DNA of 14,264 bases from JAXGPP01 sp964436865. GTDB lineage: Bacteria; Planctomycetota; Planctomycetia; Pirellulales; Thermoguttaceae. Location of the stretch: contig CAYTFK010000177.1 in assembly GCA_964436865.1 (NCBI GenBank), forward strand, positions 1 to 14,264, written 5' to 3'. Positions 1-7,140 of this stretch are shown here, piece after piece. Below the pieces are notes generated by a model, which had not been told where the DNA came from, made no database searches, and worked only from the letters and a program-made list of their open reading frames with translations. A program made the position numbers and the translations under genes. The stretch's first letter is position 1, and each line of letters begins with the position of its first letter.

Positions 1-1153
1 AGTCCCAGGACCACGCCTTCGTGCCGTCCGGCCGGATGAGCCAGAAACCGCGGACGGCGTCGTTGGAATGCACCGGCACTTGAGGCGGCGGTTCGCCCGG
101 GCGCAGCTCATTGCAATAGAGCTGCCAAAAGATTACGTACGGACAACCGAAATCGAGACTGGTCTCTACCGCGTTGCGGATCGTCCGCGCGGTCTGCTCT
201 GCGGGCCATTCATTCTGGGGCGCGCCGAATTCCCCCACGTAGACATTACGCCCGCCGAAGGGCGGGCGGTCCGGAGTCTGCTCAGCAAGCCATGCGAGCG
301 CCTGGCGGAACTGCACCGGATCGCCCTGCGTGTCCCACGCCGAGTAGGAGACGAGGTCGACCTTTGTCTGCGGCACGACCCGGTTGGCGACGCCGGGCCG
401 GCCATCGATCATCGAGGCTTTGACAAGGTTCACCTCGGCCGCATGATAGACGCTCACGCCGCTGGTGTGAAACTCCTGTCGTGCGCGATCCACCCCTGCC
501 TGCCGGGCATTGAGCCAGTCGATCATTCCCTGGATTGCCTGCGGAGTCGGGTCAGCCTGAGGATCGAAGTTGCCGCGGATTGCCCAGTCTCCCTCCCAGT
601 GTTGTAACACGAAGGTCTTGTGCTGGCCGCGGTAGGCCGTGTGGAAGTGCCGGGCAAGCTCGTAGAATTGCCGCTCCTCGTCCGCCGCCTGTTCGGCGGT
701 CACTCCGGCGCGCCAGTAATGCTCCGGCCGGCCCGCCGCGTAGGTCGTCAGGATAAACGTGGTGAACGGCTTGTCGAACAGGGCGCGGAAGTAAGGCGTC
801 GCCGCCAGCTCGGTGAGCGTCTTGGCTTGCGGCCACCGGCTGTTGAATGGGTAGGCATTGGACGACGGGTTGGCGGTCGGCGGGACGGTGAAGTAAACCT
901 TGATCACGCGGCTTCCCAGCGACAGGATCTGATCCGCCCCCTCGTTGAGGAAATCGGCGTCGGTCAGATGATACCTGCCGCTGACATGGGTTACGCCGAC
1001 CACGTCGGGCAGCATCCGCTCCGCCGCGATCAAGACCTGGGAACCGACGGCGAGGATCGCCCACAGCAGTGCCGCATACGCGGTGGTTCGGCCTGGCAGT
1101 CGTTCGTACACCGCAACTTGCCGGTCAGGTTGGGCAATTCTACTTCGTGGCAC
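1..1153 (-). CDS. Exported glycoside hydrolase-like TIM-barrel protein (3' end outside window)
   Basis: A reading frame enters from the left edge and is open for 384 codons, with no stop inside the window. The start chosen is GTG at 1153, because AAGGAG lies 7 bases upstream (1161-1166). Residues 25-44 form a hydrophobic stretch ending LIAAE, consistent with a Sec signal peptide or anchor behind a long, partly basic N-terminus. The mature part resembles clan GH-A glycosidases: HWEGDW (E187) is a candidate acid/base, VYVGEFG (E308) a candidate nucleophile, and IFWQLY (W343) looks like the usual barrel strand 8. The C-terminal AVRGFWLIRPDGT is typical of such enzymes close to their end, so little is probably missing. 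Substrate is unknown. It is divergent from the creatininase-family gene and may share a promoter element with it. The fold and class are inferred from motifs; the exact family is not recognised. Confidence 0.8.
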   Translation of the reverse strand, partial: MPRSRIAQPDRQVAVYERLPGRTTAYAALLWAILAVGSQVLIAAERMLPDVVGVTHVSGRYHLTDADFLNEGADQILSLGSRVIKVYFTVPPTANPSSNAYPFNSRWPQAKTLTELAATPYFRALFDKPFTTFILTTYAAGRPEHYWRAGVTAEQAADEERQFYELARHFHTAYRGQHKTFVLQHWEGDWAIRGNFDPQADPTPQAIQGMIDWLNARQAGVDRARQEFHTSGVSVYHAAEVNLVKASMIDGRPGVANRVVPQTKVDLVSYSAWDTQGDPVQFRQALAWLAEQTPDRPPFGGRNVYVGEFGAPQNEWPAEQTARTIRNAVETSLDFGCPYVIFWQLYCNELRPGEPPPQVPVHSNDAVRGFWLIRPDGTKAWSWD

Positions 1154-1226
1154 CTGCAAGCTCCTTTCTCCGCGCAGCGCGGTCAGCGATGAATCTCGGC
1201 CGCAATGTTCCGCGGCATGACTCGCA

Positions 1227-1234
1227 AGTATACT
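1227..1234. promoter_or_regulatory. Palindromic -10 element AGTATACT shared by divergent genes
   Basis: AGTATACT is a perfect palindrome, so it offers TATACT as a -10 box on both strands within the 165-bp divergent gap. On the minus strand TTTTGG (1250-1255) sits 17 bp upstream as a loose -35. On the plus strand only TGTTCC (1206-1211) lies at 17 bp, which is poor. Predicted leaders are roughly 70 nt towards the glycosidase-like gene and 80 nt towards the creatininase-family gene. The palindrome is seen directly; promoter activity is inferred. Confidence 0.45.
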
Positions 1235-1318
1235 GGCGGCAAACGTTCGCCAAAACCGTCGGCGCCGGCATGGCGCCAGCGTCCAACCACTTCAATCGAC
1301 TCGCGAGGGAGGACCATC

Positions 1319-2098
1319 GTGCGACCATGGAAACTGGCGGAGATCAATTACGGCCTGGTCAAGACGCAGCAATACGAAGTCGCCGTGCTGCCGCTTGGCG
1401 CCACCGAACCGCACAACCTCCATCTGCCGTACGGAATCGACACCCGTGAAGGCGACCTGGTGGGAGAGAAGATCTGTGAGGCCGCCTGGCAGCGCGGCGC
1501 CAAGGTAATCCTGTTGCCGACGGTCCCTTACGGGACAGAAACGAACCAGCGGGAATTTCCGTTTGCGATGAATATCAATCCGTCGACCTTGGGAGCCGTA
1601 ATCACCGACCTGGTCCACTCGCTCACGTACCAGGGAATCAAGAAGATCCTGATTCTCAACAGCCACGGCGGCAATGACCTGAAGGCTCTGCTCCGCGAAC
1701 TCTACGGGCAGACCGATGCGCGACTGTTTCTCTGCAACTGGTATGCGATCTTCGCCGACGTGTATCGCGAGATCTTCGCCGAACCCGACGATCACGCCGG
1801 GGAGATGGAGACTTCGTTCGCCCTGGCCTATTTTCCTGAGCTGATCGGCCGGCGGCCGGACGGCGGCTTTACGGCCGATGAGGGGCGGAAGGCGGAAACC
1901 CGATTCGAGGCGGTCAACCGCGGCTGGGTCTCGATCACGCGGCCTTGGCACCTGCTGACGACCAATGCCGGGGCGGGCAACCCGCATCAGGCCACTGCCG
2001 AGAAAGGAGAACGGATGATGGCGGTGATCGTCGAGCGTATATCCCAGTTTCTGGCCGAGCTTTCAGCCGCCCCGCTCGACGAACGGTTCCCGTATTGA
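1319..2098 (+). CDS. Creatininase-family metal-dependent amidohydrolase
   Basis: A 259-residue protein of the creatininase family, a group of two-metal (Zn/Mn) amidohydrolases that open cyclic or linear amides. The start is GTG at 1319, with GAGGGAGGA (1305-1313) five bases upstream; the frame is open back to 1205 but nothing before 1319 looks conserved or has a ribosome site. Metal-binding motifs are present: GATEPHNLHLP (E30, H32) with D41 nine residues on, matching the spacing E34/H36/D45 of creatininase; NSHGGN (114-119, H116); and DDHAGEMET (157-165, E162). The NSHGGN form, instead of the NGHYEN of true creatininase, is usual in the wider family, so creatinine is not the likely substrate. 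No signal peptide, so probably cytoplasmic. It is monocistronic, with its own terminator downstream. Confidence 0.88.
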   Translation: MRPWKLAEINYGLVKTQQYEVAVLPLGATEPHNLHLPYGIDTREGDLVGEKICEAAWQRGAKVILLPTVPYGTETNQREFPFAMNINPSTLGAVITDLVHSLTYQGIKKILILNSHGGNDLKALLRELYGQTDARLFLCNWYAIFADVYREIFAEPDDHAGEMETSFALAYFPELIGRRPDGGFTADEGRKAETRFEAVNRGWVSITRPWHLLTTNAGAGNPHQATAEKGERMMAVIVERISQFLAELSAAPLDERFPY

Positions 2099-2110
2099 AT
2101 CGCCGCGACC

Positions 2111-2156
2111 GAAGGGGTTCCACGCATGTGGCCTGCTGGCCGACGCCCCTTCTTTT
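2111..2156 (+). terminator. Branched rho-independent terminator after the creatininase-family gene
   Basis: GAAGGGG (2111-2117) pairs with CCCCTTC (2146-2152), followed by TTTT. The enclosed bases can form two small hairpins, CCAC-GCAT-GTGG (2120-2131) and GGCC-TGCT-GGCC just after. It starts 12 bp past the stop codon at 2098. Confidence 0.6.
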
Positions 2157-2172
2157 GAGGGGCTTCTGTGCA

Positions 2173-2201
2173 TTGACGACCGTTCGAGGCGCAGGTATAT
2201 T
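2173..2201 (+). promoter_or_regulatory. Sigma70-type promoter of the tRNA-His gene
   Basis: TTGACG (2173-2178) and TATATT (2196-2201) are separated by exactly 17 bp, close to the sigma70 consensus and the strongest promoter match in the window. Transcription would begin near 2208, about 34 bases before the tRNA. Confidence 0.8.
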
Positions 2202-2241
2202 TCTTGTCTGCCACGCATCGACCGCGCGGTCGGTGCGCCAC

Positions 2242-2316
2242 GGTGGGTATAGTTCAATTGGTTAGAGCGCCAGATTGTGGTTCTGGAAGTTGAGGGTTCG
2301 AGTCCCTCTACCCACC
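2242..2316 (+). tRNA. tRNA-His (anticodon GTG)
   Basis: A complete cloverleaf. The acceptor strand GTGGGTA (2243-2249) pairs with TACCCAC (2309-2315). The extra 5' G at 2242 faces C at 2316, the G-1:C73 pair that identifies histidine tRNAs. The anticodon stem is CCAGA/TCTGG with loop TTGTGGT (2275-2281), placing anticodon GTG at 2277-2279. The T-arm GAGGG-TTCGAGT-CCCTC is perfect. The D-stem contains one T-G wobble pair. The 3' CCA is not encoded (the bases after C73 are CTT), so it must be added enzymatically. The gene has its own promoter and terminator. Confidence 0.97.
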
Positions 2317-2325
2317 CTTTTGACG

Positions 2326-2357
2326 AAGGCCGTCGGAGTTTGCTCCGCCGGCCTTTT
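2326..2357 (+). terminator. Rho-independent terminator of tRNA-His
   Basis: A 13-bp stem, AAGGCCGTCGGAG (2326-2338) with CTCCGCCGGCCTT (2343-2355), has one internal mismatch, a TTTG loop and a run of T. It lies 9 bp after the tRNA. On the minus strand the stem lacks a T-run, so it is not an obvious terminator for anything arriving from the right. Confidence 0.85.
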
Positions 2358-2386
2358 CTGTTCGATCAGCGGCCCGGCGCGGCCTT

Positions 2387-3895
2387 CTACCCCACCCGTC
2401 GCAAAATCTCGAGCGACCGCGGCGAAAGGGTCCACGTTTTGCTTGGGGTCGCGATGGGAGTGTCGGCAGGGACATAGGCGTCGGTGGTGCTGATCTCGAC
2501 TGTGGTACGGCCGTAGTTCGCCACGGCCAGGAACAACTGCCGGTTGGCAAATGCCGAGACGACGATCTCTTTCGCTGGCGGCGCGGCCAACAGAGTCGAA
2601 TCGCCAATCTCCAACCAGGCCCACGTTCCTTCTTCTGCCAACGGCCGATACCGCTTCAGCCAACGAGCGTGGGTCGTACGTGATTCGGGCCGAGGCGGGA
2701 CTGAGTCCCAGTTGTTGTAGGTGTGCGGCCCTGCGGGGTGCTGCTGGTGATATTCCCAGGCCTTGCGGCACCGCTCGACCCAGAAGTCGGCCCCTGCTCG
2801 ATAACGGACGCCGGGTATCATCGCCCGCTCACCGGTGAACGGCCGCCCGGCCTGCAGCAAGGGAAACTGCAGGTACGGAATCGCATGGAGATACTGCTCC
2901 TGTTCGCTGTCGATCGGGGCGAACGTCATGTCGATGCACGGCACCACGTAGGGTGGATGGTCCTTGACCGCTTCGCGGAGCGCATCGGCATTGCCGACTC
3001 CTTCGCCCACCCAGAGGTAGTCGTAGACTTTGAGATCGCCGGCCATGGGCCGGGTGGCGCCATCGACATGAAGTTTCACGATTCCGCCACGGCGTTTCAC
3101 CTCGGCGCAGATCAGGGCCAGCAAGTCGGCAAAAGCGCCGTCGTGCTCCGGCGTCTCCTCAAACGCGACCACTTCGTCCTCGGCCGGTGCGGTGATCGAC
3201 TTCCGCGCGTTGGCCACGTAACCGCCATCCAGGTAAATCCCGTCGGCGCCGTATTCGTCGAGGATCCGCGTGATGCGCGGCAGCAGAAACGCCCGCCAAC
3301 CGGGGCTCGCCGGTGAACAGCGAGCCATGTTCCAGTAGCCCAGTTCAAGGAAATCGCCTGCCCGCGACCATTCGTGACGGAAGTCGGGATCGGTCCGTTG
3401 CAGAAAGCAAGGGGAGGCATAGGGGAGCAGTTTCATGCCGCGACGGTGCACCATGTCGATAAAGCGGCGGAATCCGGCCGGGTTGAGCGGCGTGTACTTG
3501 TCGCCGCCGAATAGCCGGAGCGAGTCGTTCCACTCGTCGAACACCTGGATGATCTCAATGCCGTGCTCCCGCAGGCGATCGAGCTCCTGCTCGTCATAGT
3601 CGCCGGGATCCCACGGCTTCCGGCAGGGATACTCGCCCAGGTTATAGGCGCATTGGCCCGGCAGGTAATTGCTCACCATGAGCCCGCGCAGGCACGTTCG
3701 GATCGCGCCCTGGCAATGAGCGATGTTTTCCAACCGGCAACGGTGATCCGCGGCGGTGTAATCGGCGAGCACTGGCGCAGCGCTATGTCGCTCGGCCGCA
3801 CCGGCCAGGGATGTTGCGGAGCCCAGGGCCAATGAGCCTGCCGTTCCCGCGGCCGCGGCCTGAACGCCCGTCCTGAGGAAGTCGCGACGACGCAT
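2387..3895 (-). CDS. Tat-exported TIM-barrel glycoside hydrolase-like protein
   Basis: A 502-residue protein. The start chosen is ATG at 3895, with GGAG at 3902-3905; a TTG twelve bases further up (3907) would overlap that ribosome site. The N-terminus MRRRDFLRTG followed by an Ala/Gly-rich hydrophobic stretch to AGAAE (about 35) is a twin-arginine signal, implying export of a folded, perhaps cofactor-bound protein. The body looks like a (beta/alpha)8 barrel: GIEIIQVFDEW (112-122), MKLLPYASPCF (154-164) and GADGIYLDGGY (216-226), where D223 resembles the catalytic Asp of GH27/GH31/GH36-type enzymes. WVGEG (295-299) and HVDG (276-279) hold further acidic candidates. Residues 430-500 are probably a C-terminal beta-sandwich. 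No named family is assigned with certainty and the substrate is unknown. The gene is monocistronic and convergent with the tRNA. Confidence 0.82.
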   Translation of the reverse strand: MRRRDFLRTGVQAAAAGTAGSLALGSATSLAGAAERHSAAPVLADYTAADHRCRLENIAHCQGAIRTCLRGLMVSNYLPGQCAYNLGEYPCRKPWDPGDYDEQELDRLREHGIEIIQVFDEWNDSLRLFGGDKYTPLNPAGFRRFIDMVHRRGMKLLPYASPCFLQRTDPDFRHEWSRAGDFLELGYWNMARCSPASPGWRAFLLPRITRILDEYGADGIYLDGGYVANARKSITAPAEDEVVAFEETPEHDGAFADLLALICAEVKRRGGIVKLHVDGATRPMAGDLKVYDYLWVGEGVGNADALREAVKDHPPYVVPCIDMTFAPIDSEQEQYLHAIPYLQFPLLQAGRPFTGERAMIPGVRYRAGADFWVERCRKAWEYHQQHPAGPHTYNNWDSVPPRPESRTTHARWLKRYRPLAEEGTWAWLEIGDSTLLAAPPAKEIVVSAFANRQLFLAVANYGRTTVEISTTDAYVPADTPIATPSKTWTLSPRSLEILRRVG

Positions 3896-3940
3896 GACTG
3901 TCTCCAAAACCCCCTGCCACGTGCTTGAGAATGCGAAGCG

Positions 3941-3969
3941 ATCCTACGCGCTCGGTGCTTGCCACGCAA
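3941..3969 (-). promoter_or_regulatory. Possible promoter of the Tat-exported TIM-barrel gene
   Basis: Read on the minus strand, TTGCGT (3969-3964) and TAGGAT (3946-3941) are 17 bp apart, giving a start near 3934 and a leader of about 39 nt. The -10 hexamer is identical to the one proposed for gltA. The -35 matches the consensus only in TTG. Confidence 0.4.
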
Positions 3970-4122
3970 TGAATCGGTGCCAGTATTTCGGCGGTACACT
4001 TGTGGGTGGGAGATTCCCTCCCCTGCGGATAAATTACTACGCCCGCAATGGGAAAAGTCCCGACTCCTGAAAGGATGCGGTCGTGCGAAAAATGAGTTAG
4101 GCCCGTTGAGGAGGGGCTTGCC

Positions 4123-4428
4123 GTGATCCGCGTAGCGCTTTTCGACAACCACAGTAGCCGGAAATTCATCGAGTTCGATGACGTTCCAATGGTGGACGGC
4201 GGTGGCTACCGGTGCTTGCCTGAGGACCTGGTGAGCCACGATAGCGCCCGGCGGATCGCCGAGGAGTTGGCATCCGGCCGAATGAGCGGATGGATTCAAG
4301 GGTTTTGGTGGTACCGTCAGGCCGCCAGTCGCCCTGAGTCGGGACGGTCGTCAACCAAACCGCGGCTTGACACCACTGCCGGAGATGCCCAACTCACCAC
4401 CGAGCGCGCCGGCACCACCGCTGCGTAG
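4123..4428 (+). CDS. Small hypothetical protein (101 aa)
   Basis: Not recognised. It is called as a gene because GTG at 4123 is preceded by GAGGAGGGG (4108-4116) with a 6-base spacer, and because it fills the space between two oppositely facing genes. Residues 1-66 look folded: MIRVALFDNH could be a first beta-strand, FIEFDDVPMVDGGG a second, SARRIAEELASG (41-52) a helix, and WIQGFWWYRQ (57-66) is strikingly aromatic. From about residue 67 the chain is Ser/Thr/Arg-rich and probably disordered. There is no signal peptide, membrane segment or cysteine cluster. It is convergent with the alcohol dehydrogenase gene, 36 bp away. No clear promoter was found in the 215-bp gap upstream. Confidence 0.6.
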   Translation: MIRVALFDNHSSRKFIEFDDVPMVDGGGYRCLPEDLVSHDSARRIAEELASGRMSGWIQGFWWYRQAASRPESGRSSTKPRLDTTAGDAQLTTERAGTTAA

Positions 4429-4464
4429 GCCGCGCGGTTTCTGTGAAGACTGTCGGCGACGCCT

Positions 4465-5517
4465 CTACTCCTTGAGCGTTGCCAGATCGATCACGAAGCG
4501 GTACTTCACGTCGCTTCGCAGCATGCGGTCGTAGGCCTCGTTGATCTTCTGGATGGGAATCAACTCGATGTCGGCGACGATGCCGTGTTCGCCGCAGAAG
4601 TCGAGCATCTCTTGAGTTTCGCGAATGCCGCCGATCAGCGAGCCGACAAGTCCGCGACGCTGGAAGATCAGCAAGCTGATGTTCGGCGACGGGTGCGGTT
4701 CGCCCGGAGCGCCAACCAAGCACATTGTGCCGTCGCGCCGGAGGAGTTCCAGGTAGGCATCGAGGTTGTGGGGCGCGGCCACCGTGTTGAGGATGAAGTC
4801 GAAGCTGCCGGCGTGCGTTTTCATTTCCTCGGGATGCCGGCTGATGACGACTTCCTTGGCCCCGAGCCGCTTCGCGTCGTCCGCCTTCCCTGGCGAAGTG
4901 GTGAACAGCACCACCTCGGCGCCCATGGCGGAGGCGAGCTTGACTCCCATGTGCCCCAGTCCGCCCAGTCCCACGATTCCGACTTTCTGGCCCTGCTTCA
5001 CTCGCCAGTGCCTTAGCGGCGAGTAGGTCGTGATCCCCGCGCAGAGCAGAGGGGCTGCCCCCGCCGGATCGAGATTATCGGGTACGCGGAGGACGAAGTC
5101 CTGGTCGACGACGATGTGGCTCGAGTAGCCGCCGTAGGTCACGCCACCGAGGTGCTTGTCGGGGCTGTTATAGGTCAGGATCATCCCGCTCTGGCAGTAC
5201 TGTTCCAAGCCGTCGCGGCAGTCGGCACAGACGCGGCAGGAGTCGACCATGCAGCCGACACCGGCCAGATCTCCTTCGCGAACCCGTTTCACGTCGCGGC
5301 CAACCTGCGTCACGCGCCCCACGATTTCGTGTCCGGGGACCACCGGGTACACGGTGCTCTTCCATTCGTTCCTGGCGATATGCAGATCGGAGTGGCAGAC
5401 GCCACAGAAAAGGATCTCGATCCGCACGTCCTGCGGCCCCGGATCCCGGCGTTCGAAAGGGAAGAGGGCGAGGGGTGCCGTAGCGCTTTGGGCAGCGTAT
5501 CCGAGCGTGCGGGGCAT
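4465..5517 (-). CDS. yahK: Zinc-dependent NADP(H) alcohol dehydrogenase / aldehyde reductase, YahK type
   Basis: A 350-residue cytoplasmic medium-chain dehydrogenase of the cinnamyl-alcohol-dehydrogenase branch, closely resembling E. coli YahK, which reduces aldehydes with NADPH. ATG at 5517 has AAGGAG 9 bases upstream. Catalytic zinc ligands appear in GVCHSD (C41), GHE (H63-E64) and LLCAGIT (C159). The four structural-zinc cysteines are C94, C97, C100 and C108. GLGGLGH (183-189) is the Rossmann nucleotide loop, and FTTS (205-208), with Ser where NAD enzymes carry Asp, indicates NADP(H). AAPHNLDAY and the ending DVKYRFVID are hallmarks of this subgroup. All key residues are intact. It lies 123 bp downstream of gltA on the same strand, with no convincing promoter or terminator between, so read-through from gltA is possible. 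A role in clearing aldehydes is inferred. Confidence 0.93.
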   Translation of the reverse strand: MPRTLGYAAQSATAPLALFPFERRDPGPQDVRIEILFCGVCHSDLHIARNEWKSTVYPVVPGHEIVGRVTQVGRDVKRVREGDLAGVGCMVDSCRVCADCRDGLEQYCQSGMILTYNSPDKHLGGVTYGGYSSHIVVDQDFVLRVPDNLDPAGAAPLLCAGITTYSPLRHWRVKQGQKVGIVGLGGLGHMGVKLASAMGAEVVLFTTSPGKADDAKRLGAKEVVISRHPEEMKTHAGSFDFILNTVAAPHNLDAYLELLRRDGTMCLVGAPGEPHPSPNISLLIFQRRGLVGSLIGGIRETQEMLDFCGEHGIVADIELIPIQKINEAYDRMLRSDVKYRFVIDLATLKE

Positions 5518-5640
5518 ATTTCCATTCTCCTTGTTCGTTCGTCAATTGCAGACCCGGATTCCACCCGGCACGGTAGACCTGCCAGTCGAAGCCTGTCTGC
5601 AGCAGTTTCAGTCAAGAGGCGGGACGCGGCCCCGGTCAGA

Positions 5641-6927
5641 TCAGCGTTTGTCTATCGGGACGTAATCGCTCTTGGGCGGACCGATGTAGACCTGACGGGG
5701 GCGAACGATGCGGCTGGTGGGGTCGTCGTGCTGCTCTTTCCACTGCGCGATCCAGCCCGGCAGCCGACCGATGGCGAAGCAGACCGTGAATACGTTGGTC
5801 GGGATGCCCATCGCGCGGAGGAGGATGCCGCTGTAGAAGTCGACGTTCGGGTAGAGCTTGCGGTCGACGAAGTACGAATCCTCAAGCGCCAGTTCCTCGA
5901 GCTTGCGGGCGATGTCGAGCAGCGGGTCCTGGCGATTGAGCTTGGCGAATACCCGGTCGCATGACGCCTTGAGGATCTTCGCCCGCGGGTCGTAGTTCTT
6001 GTACACCCGGTGGCCGAAACCATACAGCCGGAACGGATTGGTCTTGTCTTTCGCCATGCGGAGGCATTCTTCGGCCGAAAGCCCGCCGTGGTGAATCCGC
6101 TCCAGCATCTCGATGACTTCGACATTGGCGCCGCCGTGGAGCGGACCCCAGAGGGCGCTGACGCCCGCCGCGCAGGAAGCGAACAGGTTGGCCCGCGCCG
6201 ATCCCACCGTCCGCACCGTCGACGTGCTGCAGTTCTGCTCGTGGTCGGCGTGAAGGATGAACACCAGGTTCAGCGCGTCTTCAATCTCCGGCGTCACGAT
6301 GTACTGCCGGTAGGGGATCGAAAACATCATGTGGAGGAAGTTGGCCGCGTAGCGGAGGTTCGGATCCGGGTACATGAACGGCTGGCCGCGAGATCGCCGG
6401 TACGAGAAGGCGGCGATCGTCCGCACCTTGCTGATCAACCGCGCGGCGGCTTCGACCAGCGAATCGGGATCTTCCAGCGCGAGAAACTGCTGGTGGAAGC
6501 AGGCCAGATTGCTCAGCGTGGCCGACAGGATGGCCATCGGCGGGGCATCCAGCGGGATATGTTGAAACTGGTGCTTCAGCCCCTCGTGCAACAACTCGTT
6601 GTCGGTCAGCCGTTCGCTGAAGTTGACCAGTTCCTCTCGCGTCGGAAGCCGGCCGAAGATCAAGAGCCAGGCAACTTCCACGAAGTTCGGCCGCTCGGTG
6701 AACTGCTCGATGGGGATGCCTCGATAGCGGAGAATGCCTTTCTCCCCGTCGATGAACGTAATCTCACTCTTGCACGCGGCCGTGTTGCCCAGCGATGGAT
6801 CAAAGGTGACCATGCCCGTCTCATCGCGGAGCCGGGTGATGTCGATCGCCAACTCCCCTTCGGTTCCTTGGACGACGGGCAACTCGTATTTCTTGTCCCC
6901 GACACACAAGGTTACTTTGTCAGGCAT
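5641..6927 (-). CDS. gltA: Citrate synthase
   Basis: This enzyme condenses oxaloacetate with acetyl-CoA at the entry to the TCA cycle. The protein is 428 residues, the usual length of type II (GltA-like) enzymes. The start is ATG at 6927, with GGGAGGAG ending 4 bases before it; an upstream in-frame start at 6957 lacks such a site. Active-site residues line up with E. coli GltA: H229 in ILHADHEQN, H264 in GPLHGGAN, H306 in GFGHRVYK and D363 in LYPNVDFYSG. GEKGILRYRGIPIEQ (61-75) is the standard N-terminal motif, and the C-terminus RPRQVYIGP is typical. The frame is intact with no signal peptide, so it is cytoplasmic. It is followed by the alcohol dehydrogenase and preceded by a 213-bp gap holding a likely promoter and an inverted repeat. 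Confidence 0.98.
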   Translation of the reverse strand: MPDKVTLCVGDKKYELPVVQGTEGELAIDITRLRDETGMVTFDPSLGNTAACKSEITFIDGEKGILRYRGIPIEQFTERPNFVEVAWLLIFGRLPTREELVNFSERLTDNELLHEGLKHQFQHIPLDAPPMAILSATLSNLACFHQQFLALEDPDSLVEAAARLISKVRTIAAFSYRRSRGQPFMYPDPNLRYAANFLHMMFSIPYRQYIVTPEIEDALNLVFILHADHEQNCSTSTVRTVGSARANLFASCAAGVSALWGPLHGGANVEVIEMLERIHHGGLSAEECLRMAKDKTNPFRLYGFGHRVYKNYDPRAKILKASCDRVFAKLNRQDPLLDIARKLEELALEDSYFVDRKLYPNVDFYSGILLRAMGIPTNVFTVCFAIGRLPGWIAQWKEQHDDPTSRIVRPRQVYIGPPKSDYVPIDKR

Positions 6928-6955
6928 GTCGCTCCTCCCGGGTGATAAACACACC

Positions 6956-6983
6956 ATCCTACTTCGTTACGGCGCAAAATCAA
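6956..6983 (-). promoter_or_regulatory. Likely gltA promoter
   Basis: On the minus strand TTGATT (6983-6978) and TAGGAT (6961-6956) are separated by 16 bp, giving a transcription start near 6949 and a leader of about 22 nt before the gltA ATG. Confidence 0.5.
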
Positions 6984-7029
6984 TGAGGGGGTAAGGCGGC
7001 CCTGGGGGGTGGGTCGGCCGCAGCAGGCC

Positions 7030-7058
7030 GGCGGATCGGCTCCGTGTGGCGATCCGCC
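7030..7058. repeat. Perfect 9-bp inverted repeat between the serine hydrolase gene and gltA
   Basis: GGCGGATCG (7030-7038) and CGATCCGCC (7050-7058) are exact reverse complements separated by 11 bases. There is no T-run on either side, so it is not a classic intrinsic terminator. It lies about 80 to 110 bp upstream of the predicted gltA start and 80 bp after the serine hydrolase stop. It could be an operator, a stalled-transcript hairpin or a rho-assisted end. Confidence 0.6.
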
Positions 7059-7140
7059 CCGCGCGGCAAATTACAACGCGAATGTCGCGCCGCACTCGTC
7101 CGGTGAAGGGGGCGGTTGCCTGAAGCCACCGCAAGTGGGG

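Noticed and set aside
68..607. 179-aa plus-strand reading frame
   Set aside because: It lies antisense to the glycosidase-like gene, has no ribosome site and lacks family-like sequence; long antisense frames are common in GC-rich DNA.
552..1064. 170-aa minus-strand reading frame
   Set aside because: It is a shifted frame of the exported glycosidase gene; the Arg/Gly-rich translation is typical of out-of-frame GC-rich sequence.
2242..2316. tRNA-His as an integration site for a mobile element
   Set aside because: No integrase gene and no second copy of the tRNA 3' end were found in the window, and both sides look like ordinary chromosome.
5518..5640. TTGACG and TTGACT hexamers as an alcohol dehydrogenase promoter
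   Set aside because: One lies next to the ribosome site and the other lacks a -10 box at the right distance.
6010..6945. 311-aa plus-strand frame opposite citrate synthase
   Set aside because: The gltA frame is unambiguous, and the antisense product has no recognisable motif or ribosome site.
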